Source of the DNA: Streptomyces bauhiniae
GTDB lineage: Bacteria; Actinomycetota; Actinomycetes; Streptomycetales; Streptomycetaceae
Assembly: GCF_004784475.1 (NCBI RefSeq)
Contig: NZ_SRRT01000002.1
Span: 372,001 to 436,000 of the forward strand
Length of the DNA: 64,000 nt
Direction of reading: 5' to 3'
Shown: piece after piece, positions 36,017 through 44,427 of the stretch
Layout of the letters: each line of letters begins with the position of its first letter
Numbering within the stretch: position 1 is the first letter of the stretch
The notes under the pieces: generated by a model
Told to the model about the DNA's origin: nothing
The model's database searches: none
What the model saw: only the letters and a program-made list of their open reading frames with translations
Program-made: the position numbers and the translations under genes

Positions 36017-36546
36017 CGCTTGGCCGCCATCATCGTCGCCACGATCACCACGGGCTCGGTGGTCCGGTTGCTCCAGATGTGCTTGACGCCGCGCGTCACG
36101 AAGGTGTCACCCGGCTTCAGGAGGGTCTCCCCCGTCTCGGTGACGGCATGCAGCTCGCCGGATATGACCGTGACGACGTCGACCGTGTCGGTGAGGTGCC
36201 AGACCCCGCCGGCCTCACTGGTGTCACCGTCGTGGGAGTCGCCGCCACCGAAGGCGTCGAGCGACGCGGCGTAGTCGGCCGCGTCGAACTCGCTGTCCGG
36301 CGGGAAGCTGGCCAGCCGGACCACGAGGCCCTCGGGCGGCGGGGCGATGACCGCGTCCGTGCCGAGGGTGTTGGGCCCGTCGACACGCGCCGGAAGACTG
36401 TCGAACTGCCACACGTCCATGACCGTGAAGCCCGGCGCCGCCATCCGCGTCGGGGTCGGTCCGTCGGCGACGATCGCCGACCTGCCCTCGGCATCGAGGC
36501 CGGACACCACACGTCGCGCCTGAGCCTTCAGGTGCTCTCCGCTCAC
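36013..36546 (-). CDS. Cupin-domain protein
   Basis: The 177-residue protein has an N-terminal extension of about 110 residues and a C-terminal cupin barrel: VWHLTDTVDVVTVISGELHA, then LLKPGDTFVTRGVKHIWSN near residue 145. Only one His of the usual HxH is present in motif 1, with the pattern WHxTDTVD typical of a distinct small cupin group. It begins at GTG after AAAGGAG and overlaps the alcohol dehydrogenase by 4 nt. It differs from the two HWHSH cupins in this window; function unknown, perhaps a regulator or isomerase for the operon's substrate. Confidence 0.82.
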   Translation of the reverse strand: MSGEHLKAQARRVVSGLDAEGRSAIVADGPTPTRMAAPGFTVMDVWQFDSLPARVDGPNTLGTDAVIAPPPEGLVVRLASFPPDSEFDAADYAASLDAFGGGDSHDGDTSEAGGVWHLTDTVDVVTVISGELHAVTETGETLLKPGDTFVTRGVKHIWSNRTTEPVVIVATMMAAKR

Positions 36547-36618
36547 TTCCCACTCCTTTGTGGTTCGGTGCTCTTCAGACTGTCGTGCTGTTCGGTGCTG
36601 TCCTGCTGTGCGGCGATG

Positions 36619-38082
36619 TCACGCCGGGACATCGAACCCTTGCGGCAGACCGATGGACTTCAGCTCGACGTACGCGTCGAACCCCTCCAGCCCGGCCTCA
36701 CGGCCGATGCCGCTCGACTTGAACCCCCCGATGGGGGCGTGGAATCCGACCGGGCTGCCGTTGACCTCGACAGTGCCGGTGCGGATGCGGCGCGCGAGCG
36801 CGACGCCACGTTCGGGGTCCGCGGTGAACACGGAACCGTTGAGGCCGTAGGACGAGTCGTTGGCGATCGCCACGGCCTGGTCCTCGTCGTCATAGGTGAG
36901 GACGGAGACGACCGGCCCGAAGATCTCCTCCTGGGCGATGGTCATCGACGGGGTGACACCGGCGAAGACCGTGGGCTCCACGAAGAATCCCTCGGCGAGG
37001 TCCGCGGGCCGCTCGCCGCCCAGCACGACCCGGGCGCCCTGTGCGCGTCCGGACTCGATGTAGCCCTCCACGCGTTCCCGCTGGCGGGCGCTGACGAGGG
37101 GGCCGATCTGGGTACCCGGGTCTTTGGGGTCGCCCACCGGCATCGAGGAGACGACGGACCGGAAGACGTCGAGGAACTCGGCCTCCCGCGACCGGGGCAC
37201 CACGATGCGGGTCTTGAGGCTGCACACCTGGCCGCTGTTGCGGAACGACCCCACGCGCAGCGACTCGGCGGCGGCCGCGAGGTCGGCGTCGTCCAGGAGG
37301 ACGGCGGCGGACTTCCCGCCCAGTTCCAGCGTGACCCGCTTCAGGTCGTTCCCGCACAGCGACGCGACCCGGCGGCCGGCCGCGGTGGAACCCGTGAAGG
37401 TGACCTTGTCGACACCGGGGTGGGTGACGAGGTGCTCGCTCGCCTCACGGTCCGCGGGGACGATGTTCACCACGCCGGCCGGAAGTCCCGCCTCCACGAG
37501 GAGCTCGCCGAGCAGATAGGCGTCGAGCGGGGTGTCCGGCGCGGGCTTGAGCACCATCGTGCAGCCGCTGAGCAGTGCCGGGGCCAGCTTGAGCATGGTG
37601 ATGAGGAGGGGCGCGTTCCACGGGACGACCGCGGCGACGACCCCGACCGGCTCCCGCAGGACGAGCGCCCGCCCGGTCGCCGACTGCCGGACGTCGGTGA
37701 ACGGATACCGCTGAGCGAGTTCCAGGAAGCTGTCCAGCAGCACCTTGGGGCTGGCGGCCTGCATGGAGCGCGAGAGCGTGATCGGACAGCCCATCTCGTC
37801 CGTCACGATGGAGGCGAAGTCCTCCGTCCGCTCTCCCAGCAGCTCGCTGAGCCGGCGCAGGACCCGCATGCGCTCCTGCAGGGTGGCGCGCGGCCATTCG
37901 CCTTGGTCGAAGGCCTGTCGCGCGGCGGCCACGGCGCGGTCCATGTCCTCGGCGGAACCCGCGGGCACGTTGGCGATCGGCTTCCCGGTGAAGGGGTTGA
38001 TCACTTCGATGGTCTCGGCCGACTTCGGCCGGACCCACTCGCCCCCGATGAAGAACTGGGCGTAATTTCCTTGCCAGACCAC
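36619..38082 (-). CDS. NAD(P)-dependent aldehyde dehydrogenase
   Basis: The 487-residue enzyme has AVVPWNAPLL, FTGSTAAGRR, the general base Glu in LELGGKSAAV and the catalytic Cys in NSGQVCSLKTR. A GTG at 38082 is chosen because GGGAGG lies 7 nt upstream; an ATG at 38154 would add 24 atypical residues. It is the first gene of the operon with a cupin and a Zn-alcohol dehydrogenase and is divergent from the MmgE/PrpD gene across a region with two AT-rich sites. Its substrate is unknown; it resembles broad-range or benzaldehyde-type dehydrogenases. Confidence 0.92.
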   Translation of the reverse strand: MVWQGNYAQFFIGGEWVRPKSAETIEVINPFTGKPIANVPAGSAEDMDRAVAAARQAFDQGEWPRATLQERMRVLRRLSELLGERTEDFASIVTDEMGCPITLSRSMQAASPKVLLDSFLELAQRYPFTDVRQSATGRALVLREPVGVVAAVVPWNAPLLITMLKLAPALLSGCTMVLKPAPDTPLDAYLLGELLVEAGLPAGVVNIVPADREASEHLVTHPGVDKVTFTGSTAAGRRVASLCGNDLKRVTLELGGKSAAVLLDDADLAAAAESLRVGSFRNSGQVCSLKTRIVVPRSREAEFLDVFRSVVSSMPVGDPKDPGTQIGPLVSARQRERVEGYIESGRAQGARVVLGGERPADLAEGFFVEPTVFAGVTPSMTIAQEEIFGPVVSVLTYDDEDQAVAIANDSSYGLNGSVFTADPERGVALARRIRTGTVEVNGSPVGFHAPIGGFKSSGIGREAGLEGFDAYVELKSIGLPQGFDVPA

Positions 38083-38153
38083 AGTTTTGTCCTCCCGCCG
38101 AACAGCGACCCGGGCGTCTCCTCGCGGGCCCTGCGGTTCGTAAGTTGGCGTCA

Positions 38154-38172
38154 CTTTATAGAATATATTAAG
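38154..38172. promoter_or_regulatory. AT-rich operator-like site, aldehyde dehydrogenase side
   Basis: CTTTATAGAATATATTAAG lies 71 nt upstream of the aldehyde dehydrogenase start in the divergent region with the MmgE/PrpD gene. It is followed by a small hairpin ACCCCC-TGAA-GGGGGT (38180-38195). Confidence 0.5.
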
Positions 38173-38249
38173 TAGGTCAACCCCCTGAAGGGGGTGCTCT
38201 CCATAGGGGGGACCAGCAGCCTCTGGCTCGCGGCGGTTGCCAGGGCGCT

Positions 38250-38268
38250 AAATATAATATATACGATC
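38250..38268. promoter_or_regulatory. AT-rich operator-like site, MmgE/PrpD side
   Basis: AAATATAATATATACGATC reads GATCGTATATATTATATTT on the other strand, sharing GATCGTATAT with the sites at 22668, 32942 and 51558. It is 68 nt before the MmgE/PrpD start. Confidence 0.6.
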
Positions 38269-38289
38269 CATGCGCACAGTGCCTTGCCG

Positions 38290-38308
38290 GACCGCCGGAA
38301 CGGCGGTC
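38290..38308 (+). promoter_or_regulatory. Leader hairpin before the MmgE/PrpD gene
   Basis: GACCGCCG-GAA-CGGCGGTC is a perfect 8-bp stem with a 3-nt loop, 28 nt before the start codon. Possible leader structure or operator; no function is assignable. Confidence 0.35.
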
Positions 38309-38336
38309 AACCGAAGCGGAAGCGAGACGCGGACAC

Positions 38337-39731
38337 ATGCAGAACATCCCCCCTGTCGAGGCAGCGGTCGCTCGTCTGGTGACCGAGCTGGACTACGACG
38401 CACTGCCCTCCGACGTCATCCAGGGCGCCCGTCGGCTCATGCAGGATCAACTGGCCCTCCAGGCGGGCTGCGCCGGCCTTCCCTGGAGCCGGACGATCCT
38501 CGGCCTGACGCGTGAGCGGCACGTGCCCGGCCGGGCACGGGTGACCGTCGACGGCGACGCGATGAGCGCGGCCGACGCGGCGTTCGTCAACGCCAGCTTC
38601 GGCCATGGCTTCGAGTACGACGACGCGCACCGGGCCAGCTCCAGCCATCCCGGAAGCTGCGTGGTCCCCACGGCGCTGGCGGTCGGCGAGGAGATCGGCG
38701 CGAGCATGCGCGAGGTGCTGCTCGGCATCGTCGCGGGCTACGAGGTCTACACGCGGATCGGCGTGCTCGCCGCGCCGGAACTGCTGGAGCTCGGCTTCCA
38801 TCCGCACGCGCTGCTGTCGACCTTCGGCGCCGCCGCGGTGGTCGCGAAGATGCGCGGGCTGGACGTGGAACAGACCCTCCACGCCCTGTCCATCGCCATG
38901 AGCCACTCCGCCGGGACCACCGAGTACACCTCGTCGGGCGGCTCGGTGAAGCGGGTGCACGCGGGCATCGGCACGCGGGGCGGCATCCGCTCGGCCGAGA
39001 TGGCCAAGGCGGGCATCACCGGTCCCGCGGCCTTCCTGACCGGCAACAAGGGGTTCTTCCGCACCTTCGTCCGGCGTGAGGTGGGCGCCGATGCCGCCGC
39101 CGCGTTCGCTCTCGACGCCCCGTTCGAGATCACCCGGATCTGGATCAAGCCGTACTGCTGCTGCGGCATCAACCACGCCTACATCGACGGCGCCCGGCAG
39201 CTGGCGGACCGGGCCGACCGGATCGACTCCGTGGAACTGGGCATCCAGGCCGGCGGCGACGTCGTCATCGGCAACCGCAACGCGAGCGCCTTCGCGCCCA
39301 AGAGCATCGAGAACCTCCAGTACAGCCTTCCCTACCAGTTCGCCCTCTCGCTCCTGGGCCTCGGCAACGGCTTCACCACGCACCACGACTACCTGGCCGG
39401 CCGTCTCGACATCGGCGACGGCAGCCAGGTCGCGAAGCTCGCCGGCCGCATCCGCATCACGCACAAGCCGGAACTCGACACCGCCCACCCCGGCAAGTGG
39501 GTCGCCGACATCACGGTCACCTACGACGACGGCACCAGCGAGAACGTGTTCGTCGACAGCCCGCGCGGCACGGCCGACAACCCGGTCTCGCAGTCCGACC
39601 TCGATGCCAAGTTCCGGGACCTCACGGTCGCGGCCCTGGGCGCGGAACGCAGCGAGGCACTGTTGTTCGCCATCACCGAGGGCGACGCCACCATGCCCGC
39701 CTCGGCTCTGGTCGACCTGCTGATGGTCTGA
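38337..39731 (+). CDS. MmgE/PrpD family protein
   Basis: The 464-residue protein shows the MmgE/PrpD pattern: ALQAGCAGLPWSRTI, DAAFVNASFGHGFEYDDAH near residue 80, SSHPGSCVVPTALAVGEE near 100, then FHPHALLSTFGAAAVVAK and a CCCGINHAYIDG segment near 275. The family contains 2-methylcitrate dehydratase and cis-aconitate decarboxylase, and many members of unknown activity on small branched di- or tricarboxylates. It is monocistronic, divergent from the aldehyde dehydrogenase operon, and ends at a strong convergent terminator. It could feed a C5-dicarboxylate such as itaconate into the neighbouring CoA genes, which is inference. Confidence 0.88.
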   Translation: MQNIPPVEAAVARLVTELDYDALPSDVIQGARRLMQDQLALQAGCAGLPWSRTILGLTRERHVPGRARVTVDGDAMSAADAAFVNASFGHGFEYDDAHRASSSHPGSCVVPTALAVGEEIGASMREVLLGIVAGYEVYTRIGVLAAPELLELGFHPHALLSTFGAAAVVAKMRGLDVEQTLHALSIAMSHSAGTTEYTSSGGSVKRVHAGIGTRGGIRSAEMAKAGITGPAAFLTGNKGFFRTFVRREVGADAAAAFALDAPFEITRIWIKPYCCCGINHAYIDGARQLADRADRIDSVELGIQAGGDVVIGNRNASAFAPKSIENLQYSLPYQFALSLLGLGNGFTTHHDYLAGRLDIGDGSQVAKLAGRIRITHKPELDTAHPGKWVADITVTYDDGTSENVFVDSPRGTADNPVSQSDLDAKFRDLTVAALGAERSEALLFAITEGDATMPASALVDLLMV

Positions 39732-39738
39732 CACACGC

Positions 39739-39768
39739 GGGGTCCCCCTCCCGGTGGAGGGGGACCCC
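39739..39768. terminator. Convergent terminator, 12-bp arms
   Basis: GGGGTCCCCCTC (39739-39750) pairs perfectly with GAGGGGGACCCC (39757-39768) with a 6-nt loop, between the MmgE/PrpD gene and the convergent metallohydrolase. Confidence 0.85.
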
Positions 39769-39797
39769 GGACTTCTGTAATCGATGCCCCGGCGGTG

Positions 39798-40832
39798 TCA
39801 GCGCAGGCGCGTGTACTGGTTCACCCCGTCCGTGAAGGCCACCGCGGCGTCGCCTCGCAGGACGAGCACGTCCAGGTGCGCGACCGTCTCGTTGACCGCG
39901 AGCATCTGGTTGAGGGAGTTCAGGTCGGCGAACGGCACCTCGCGGCGCGTCCAGGCGAGCCGGCGCGCGACCGCGTACGCGTCGTGCGTGCCGTCCTTCA
40001 GCGCGTCGAGGGTCCTGACCAGCCGGTCGTCGTGGTGGGCGAGCAGCTCGGCGACCCTGGTGTGGGTGCTGTCGGCGACGGGACCGTGCGCGGGCAGCAG
40101 GCGGGCGTCCGCGTGCCGTGCCATCAGATTCAGCGAGTCCAGGTAGTCGGCCAGCGGCCGGCCGCCGGGCTCGGCCGCCTCGAAGCCGATGGACGGTGTG
40201 ATGCGCGGCAGGACGTGGTCGCCCGCGAACAGCAGTCCGCGCCGCGCGTCCAGGAACACCACATGCCCCTGGGTGTGGCCGGGGGTCGGGATGACCTGGA
40301 GTTCTCCGGCGCCCAGGCGCAGGGTCCCCGCGTCCAGCCAGTTGTCCGGCATCTCCCAGTCACGGGGGTCGTACTGGTTGGGGTAGGTCACCTCGACACG
40401 GTCCGCCACCTCGTCGGCGCCCGCCTGCCGCAGGATCTTCAGGGAGCAGGCGATGCCGCCGCGCAGCCTGTTGAGCAGTTCGAGGCCGGGGCGCTCCCCG
40501 GCACCGAGGTGCACGCGGGCGCCCATCAGCCGACGCAGTTCCACCGCCTGCGCGTAGTGGTCGCGGTGGACGTGGGTGACCAGGATGTTCCTGATGTCGC
40601 CGAGGTCACGGCCGATGGCGGACAGCGCCTCCTCAAGTGCCTTGCGCGCCTCGGGTATCGCCCATCCGCCGTCGATCATGACGAGGCTGCCGTCGTCGGT
40701 CAGGTCCTCCAGCAGATAGACGTTGACCGCGTGCAGTCCGTCGTTGGGGAGGGGAAGCGGTACGCGGTGGACGCCGGGCCGGACGGTCTGGACCCCCGAG
40801 GTGGCCCAGGGTCCCTGATCGAACCGCTTCAT
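39798..40832 (-). CDS. Metallo-beta-lactamase-fold hydrolase
   Basis: The 344-residue protein has the zinc motif THVHRDHYAQ (HxHxDH, near residue 90), a second His in TPGHTQGHVVFLD, the bridging Asp in LLFAGDHVLP and a C-terminal helical domain (ARRLAWTRREVPF), as in glyoxalase-II-like and LACTB2-like proteins. It would hydrolyse thioesters, lactones or similar. It is downstream of the SDR/MaoC/thiolase genes on the same strand with a 53-nt gap, so it may be the last gene of that operon, possibly releasing CoA from a stalled thioester. Confidence 0.88.
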   Translation of the reverse strand: MKRFDQGPWATSGVQTVRPGVHRVPLPLPNDGLHAVNVYLLEDLTDDGSLVMIDGGWAIPEARKALEEALSAIGRDLGDIRNILVTHVHRDHYAQAVELRRLMGARVHLGAGERPGLELLNRLRGGIACSLKILRQAGADEVADRVEVTYPNQYDPRDWEMPDNWLDAGTLRLGAGELQVIPTPGHTQGHVVFLDARRGLLFAGDHVLPRITPSIGFEAAEPGGRPLADYLDSLNLMARHADARLLPAHGPVADSTHTRVAELLAHHDDRLVRTLDALKDGTHDAYAVARRLAWTRREVPFADLNSLNQMLAVNETVAHLDVLVLRGDAAVAFTDGVNQYTRLR

Positions 40833-40885
40833 GGTGACTCCCTCACTGCTGGTACGACGTGGATCTCGCTGTCCGGTTCGCCCGC

Positions 40886-41656
40886 TCAGCCCCGCGGGCC
40901 TCCGGCGACGTAGAGGACCTGCCCGGTCACGAAGCCGGCTCCCTCGCCGGCGAAGAAGGAGACCGCGTGGGCGATGTCGTCGGGCTCGCCCACCCGGGGC
41001 ACGGGGGTGACGGCGGCCCGCTTGGCCTTGAACTCCTCGAAGGGCACGCCCAGTCGCTCGGCGGTGGCCTCGGTCATCTCCGTCACGATGAAGCCGGGGG
41101 CGACGGCGTTGACGGTGACGCCGAACTTGCCGAGCTCGATGGCGAGGGTCTTGGTGAAGCCCTGCAGACCGGCCTTGGCGGTGGAGTAGTTGGCCTGGCC
41201 TCGGTTGCCGAGCGCGGAGACGGAGGACAGGTTGACGATACGGCCCCAGCCCGCCTTGGTCATGTGCGCCTGGGCGGCCTTGCTCATCAGGAAGGCGCCG
41301 CGCAGGTGGACGCCGAGCACCGCGTCCCAGTCGGCCTCGGCCATCTTGAACAGCAGGTTGTCACGGGTGATGCCGGCATTGTTTACCAGCACGGCGGGCG
41401 GGCCCAGTTCGGCGGCGACACGGGCGACGGCGGACTCGACGCGTCCGGCGTCGGCGACGTCCACGCCGACGGCCAGGGCGCGGCCGCCGTCCTTCTCGAT
41501 GGCGGTGACGGTGTCGGCGCAGGCCGCCTCGTCGAGGTCGAGGACGGCGACGGCGAAGCCGTCGCGGGCCAGGCGCCGGGCGGTCGCGGCGCCGATGCCA
41601 CGGGCGGCACCGGTGACGACGGCGACGCGCTGAGCGGGGGTGGTGGACTCGGACAC
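40886..41656 (-). CDS. 3-oxoacyl reductase-type SDR (FabG-like)
   Basis: The 256-residue SDR has TGAARGIG near residue 14, NNAGITRDNLLFKM near 91, catalytic Ser-Ser in VNLSSVSALG and Tyr-Lys in NYSTAKAG, plus a PGFIVTEMT loop. These features are those of FabG/acetoacetyl-CoA reductase enzymes acting on 3-oxo/3-hydroxyacyl thioesters. It begins at GTG behind CAGGAG, 49 nt after the MaoC gene. With the MaoC hydratase and thiolase upstream it makes a complete hydration, oxidation and thiolysis set for beta-oxidation. Confidence 0.92.
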   Translation of the reverse strand: MSESTTPAQRVAVVTGAARGIGAATARRLARDGFAVAVLDLDEAACADTVTAIEKDGGRALAVGVDVADAGRVESAVARVAAELGPPAVLVNNAGITRDNLLFKMAEADWDAVLGVHLRGAFLMSKAAQAHMTKAGWGRIVNLSSVSALGNRGQANYSTAKAGLQGFTKTLAIELGKFGVTVNAVAPGFIVTEMTEATAERLGVPFEEFKAKRAAVTPVPRVGEPDDIAHAVSFFAGEGAGFVTGQVLYVAGGPRG

Positions 41657-41705
41657 GTGGGTACTCCTGGACGACGGTGTGGAAGGTGGGGTGTGCGCCG
41701 TGCGG

Positions 41706-42161
41706 TCAGCCGGAGACGCGGGCGACGGTCTCGGCGACGCAGGCAGGCTTCTCGGCGCCCTCGATCTCGACGGTCACCCGGGAGACGACCTGGTAGCCGC
41801 CGGCCACCTGGTCGGCGGAGACCAGGTCCACCGAGGCCCTGATGCGGGAGCCGACGCGTACCGGATGGATGAAGCGGACCTTGTTGAGGCCGTAGTTGAC
41901 GGCCATGGCCACCCCCTCGGTCCGGTACACCTCCCTGACCAGGGCGGGGACCAGCGACAGCGTCAGGTAGCCGTGCGCGATGGTGGCGCCGAAGGGGCCG
42001 TCGGCGGCGCGCTCGGGGGAGGTGTGGATCCACTGGTGGTCGCCGGTGGCGTCGGCGAACATGTCGATCCGGTCCTGGTCGACGGAGATCCATTCACCGG
42101 TCCCGACATGGGTGCCCGCCGCCGCCGCGAGCGCGGCGGGGGAAGGGAAGACCTTGGTCAT
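41706..42161 (-). CDS. MaoC-family hydratase
   Basis: The 151-residue hot-dog enzyme has the hydratase-2 motif FADATGDHQWIHTSPERA (catalytic Asp and His near residues 36 and 45) and FGATIAHGYLTLSL, matching (R)-specific enoyl-CoA hydratases/NodN-like MaoC proteins. The ATG at 42161 is chosen by homology; upstream in-frame sequence is the translation of a 15-nt tandem repeat. It lies between thiolase and FabG-like genes and would provide the hydration step. Confidence 0.9.
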   Translation of the reverse strand: MTKVFPSPAALAAAAGTHVGTGEWISVDQDRIDMFADATGDHQWIHTSPERAADGPFGATIAHGYLTLSLVPALVREVYRTEGVAMAVNYGLNKVRFIHPVRVGSRIRASVDLVSADQVAGGYQVVSRVTVEIEGAEKPACVAETVARVSG

Positions 42162-42180
42162 CGGGTGTCCTGTCTCCTCT

Positions 42181-42225
42181 TTGAGGGTCGTCTCTTCGAG
42201 GGTCGTCTCTTCGAGGGTCGTCGTC
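42181..42225. repeat. Three tandem 15-nt repeats between the thiolase and MaoC genes
   Basis: TTGAGGGTCGTCTCT, TCGAGGGTCGTCTCT and TCGAGGGTCGTCGTC stand head to tail at 42181-42225, running from the thiolase stop codon to just before the MaoC ribosome site. The first two differ at one base. Copy number could vary and alter the intergenic spacing. Confidence 0.8.
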
Positions 42226-43420
42226 ACGCGGCGGAGAACAGCGCGGCCATGCCCTGGCCGCCGCCGACGCACATGGTCTCCAGGGCGTACCGGCCGCCGC
42301 GGCGGCGCAGTTCGTGCAGCATCGTGGTCATGATGCGGACGCCGGTCGCGCCGATGGGGTGGCCGAGCGAGATGCCGGAGCCGTTGACGTTGAGGCGGTC
42401 GGGGTCGTGCCAGTCCCACTCGGCGAGCACCGCGAGGACCTGGACGGCGAACGCCTCGTTGAGCTCCACGAGGTCGAGGTCCTCGAAGGACTTGCCCGTG
42501 CGGGCGAAGAGCTTGGCCACGGCCGGGACCGGGCCGATGCCCATGACGGCCGGGTCGCAGCCGGCGGCCGCCCAGCCCTCCAGGAAGGCGAGGGGCTCCA
42601 GGCCCAGGGACTCGAGCTGGTCCTCGGCGACCACCAGGCAGGCCGCGGCGGCGTCGTTCTGCTGCGAGGCGTTGCCGGCCGTGACGGTGCCGCCGGGCAG
42701 GACGGTGCGCAGCTTTCCCAGGGTCTCGGTGTTTGAGTCGGGGCGGATGCCCTCGTCCCGGTCGAAGCGCAGGGGCTCGCCACGCCGCTGCGGCACCGTG
42801 ACCGGCACCACCTCGTCCTTGAACGCGCCGGTGTCCCAGGCGCGGGCCGCGTTGAGGTGGCTGGAGACGGCGAAGCGGTCGGCGTCCTCACGGGTGATGC
42901 CGTAGCGCTTGGCCAGGTTCTCCGCGGTCTCGGGCATGCCGGAGATCTTGCCGAAGCGGTGTTCGGGCTGTGAGCGTTCCCGGCCCCGGTCGAGCCGGTC
43001 GTACATGGCCACGTTGCCCGCGCGGCCGCCCCAGCGCATCGAGGTGCTGTAGTACTCGATGTTGGACATGCTCTCCACGCCGCCGGCGAGCACGACGTCG
43101 GCGGCGCCGGTCTGCACCATCATGGCCGCCGTGACGACGGCCTGGAGTCCTCCGCCGCACCGCCGGTCGATCTGCAGGCCGGGCACCGAGAGCGGCAGGC
43201 CGGCGTGCAGCGCGGCCCAGCGGCCGATGCACGGCGCCTCCGAGCTGGCGTACGACTGGGCCATGGTCACGTCGTCGATCCGCTCCGGGTCGATCCCGGT
43301 CCGCTCGACGACGGCCTTGATGACGGTGGCCGCGAGGTCCTCGGCCGGGACCGGCTTCAGACTGCCTCCGAAGGCACCGATGGGGGTGCGCAACGGGCTG
43401 ACGATGGCTGCTCGTCGCAT
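42224..43420 (-). CDS. Acetyl-CoA acetyltransferase (thiolase)
   Basis: The 398-residue thiolase has the acyl-accepting Cys in QIDRRCGGGLQAV (about residue 88), NVNGSGISLGHPIGATG near 350 and the second Cys in METMCVGGGQGMA near 385. All catalytic residues of degradative/biosynthetic thiolases are present. It leads the genes thiolase, MaoC, FabG-like SDR and metallohydrolase, and is preceded by an AT-rich operator-like site at 43465. It would perform the terminal thiolytic cleavage of a 3-oxoacyl-CoA. Confidence 0.94.
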   Translation of the reverse strand: MRRAAIVSPLRTPIGAFGGSLKPVPAEDLAATVIKAVVERTGIDPERIDDVTMAQSYASSEAPCIGRWAALHAGLPLSVPGLQIDRRCGGGLQAVVTAAMMVQTGAADVVLAGGVESMSNIEYYSTSMRWGGRAGNVAMYDRLDRGRERSQPEHRFGKISGMPETAENLAKRYGITREDADRFAVSSHLNAARAWDTGAFKDEVVPVTVPQRRGEPLRFDRDEGIRPDSNTETLGKLRTVLPGGTVTAGNASQQNDAAAACLVVAEDQLESLGLEPLAFLEGWAAAGCDPAVMGIGPVPAVAKLFARTGKSFEDLDLVELNEAFAVQVLAVLAEWDWHDPDRLNVNGSGISLGHPIGATGVRIMTTMLHELRRRGGRYALETMCVGGGQGMAALFSAA

Positions 43421-43464
43421 GGTTCCAGGGCCCTTTCTCGACGGTGCTGCAAAGCTGGAAACTT

Positions 43465-43485
43465 GATAAATATCATATATGTATC
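43465..43485. promoter_or_regulatory. AT-rich operator-like site upstream of the thiolase gene
   Basis: The site contains ATATCATATATGTATC; TATCATATATGTATC resembles TATATCATGTATC at 22673. It lies 44 nt upstream of the thiolase start and touches the stop codon of the upstream lyase gene. Confidence 0.55.
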
Positions 43486-44374
43486 AGTGAGCGGCGATGG
43501 CGTCGGCGAGGTCGATCACGCCCTGCGCCGTCCGGGCGTGGGCGAGGTCGATGTGCTGCCCCTCGAAGGTGACCGCCCCGCTGCCGCCCGCCTCCGCCTC
43601 GCGGAAGGCGGCGATCATCCTGCGGTAGTGGTCCACCGTCTCCGGCTCGGGCGTGAAGACCTCGTTCGCCACGGCGACGTGCGAGGGGTGGATGAGGACC
43701 AGGCCGCGGTAGCCGAGGCCGCGGTTGTCCACGGCGAACTTCCGGAGCCCGTCGAGGTCGGTGATGTCCTGCCAGACACCGGCGACCGGGTGGTGCAGAC
43801 CGGCGGCCCGGGCGGCGAGGACGATCCGGCTGCGCAGGTAGAGCGTCTCGAACCCCTCCGGGGTGAACTCGAAGCCGAGCTCACGGCCGACGTCGGCGCT
43901 GGGGCCGGTCGCGCCGAGCAGGCTCACGACCCGGGGGCTGGCCGCCGCGATCTCCTCGCAGTGGGCCATCGAGACCGCGGTCTCGTAGCTGACGATGAGG
44001 CCGACCGAGCCGCGCTCGATCCCCTCACGCTCCTCGATGTGCGACACCACCGCGTCGATGCGCACGATCTCCTCGGCGGTGAACACCTTGGGCAGGAACA
44101 GCCCGGCCAGGCCCTCCGTGACGACCTGCTCCACGTCGGCGCCGAACAGCCCGCTGTCGACGCTGTTGGGACGGACCCAGACGTCGGCGCGGACGTCCTG
44201 GGCACGCAGCCGCCCGATCGTCTCGCGGACCGTCTTGCGGGCGTCGGTCTTGTCCGTGGCCGGCACCGAGTCCTCGAGGTCGAGGATCACGGCGTCGGCA
44301 CCCGTGGCGATCGCCTTCTCCGCCCACGTGGGCTTGTGGCCGGGCACGAACAGCATGGAACGGTACGGCTTCAT
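43484..44374 (-). CDS. HpcH/HpaI aldolase/CitE-like CoA-ester lyase
   Basis: The 296-residue protein begins RSMLFVPGHKPTWAEKA and has VILDLEDSVP near residue 33 (metal-binding Asp/Glu), VRPNSVDSG near 67, EIVRIDAV near 105 and LLGATGPSADVG near 155, the pattern of CitE-like beta-subunits. These enzymes cleave malyl-CoA, beta-methylmalyl-CoA, citramalyl-CoA or HMG-type thioesters into acetyl-CoA and an oxo acid. It is downstream of the crotonase gene (53-nt gap) in an operon with an acyl-CoA dehydrogenase and a class I CoA-transferase, which suits cleavage of a hydroxy-dicarboxyl-CoA. Confidence 0.9.
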   Translation of the reverse strand: MKPYRSMLFVPGHKPTWAEKAIATGADAVILDLEDSVPATDKTDARKTVRETIGRLRAQDVRADVWVRPNSVDSGLFGADVEQVVTEGLAGLFLPKVFTAEEIVRIDAVVSHIEEREGIERGSVGLIVSYETAVSMAHCEEIAAASPRVVSLLGATGPSADVGRELGFEFTPEGFETLYLRSRIVLAARAAGLHHPVAGVWQDITDLDGLRKFAVDNRGLGYRGLVLIHPSHVAVANEVFTPEPETVDHYRRMIAAFREAEAGGSGAVTFEGQHIDLAHARTAQGVIDLADAIAAH

Positions 44375-44427
44375 GGGAACCTCTCCTCTTCTGTGAACAA
44401 AAAGCGCTCAGGCGGACCGGAGCCGGA

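Noticed and set aside
42181..42225. Tandem repeats as a CRISPR array or protein repeat
   Set aside because: Units are 15 nt, directly adjacent without spacers, and lie between two genes; no cas genes are present.
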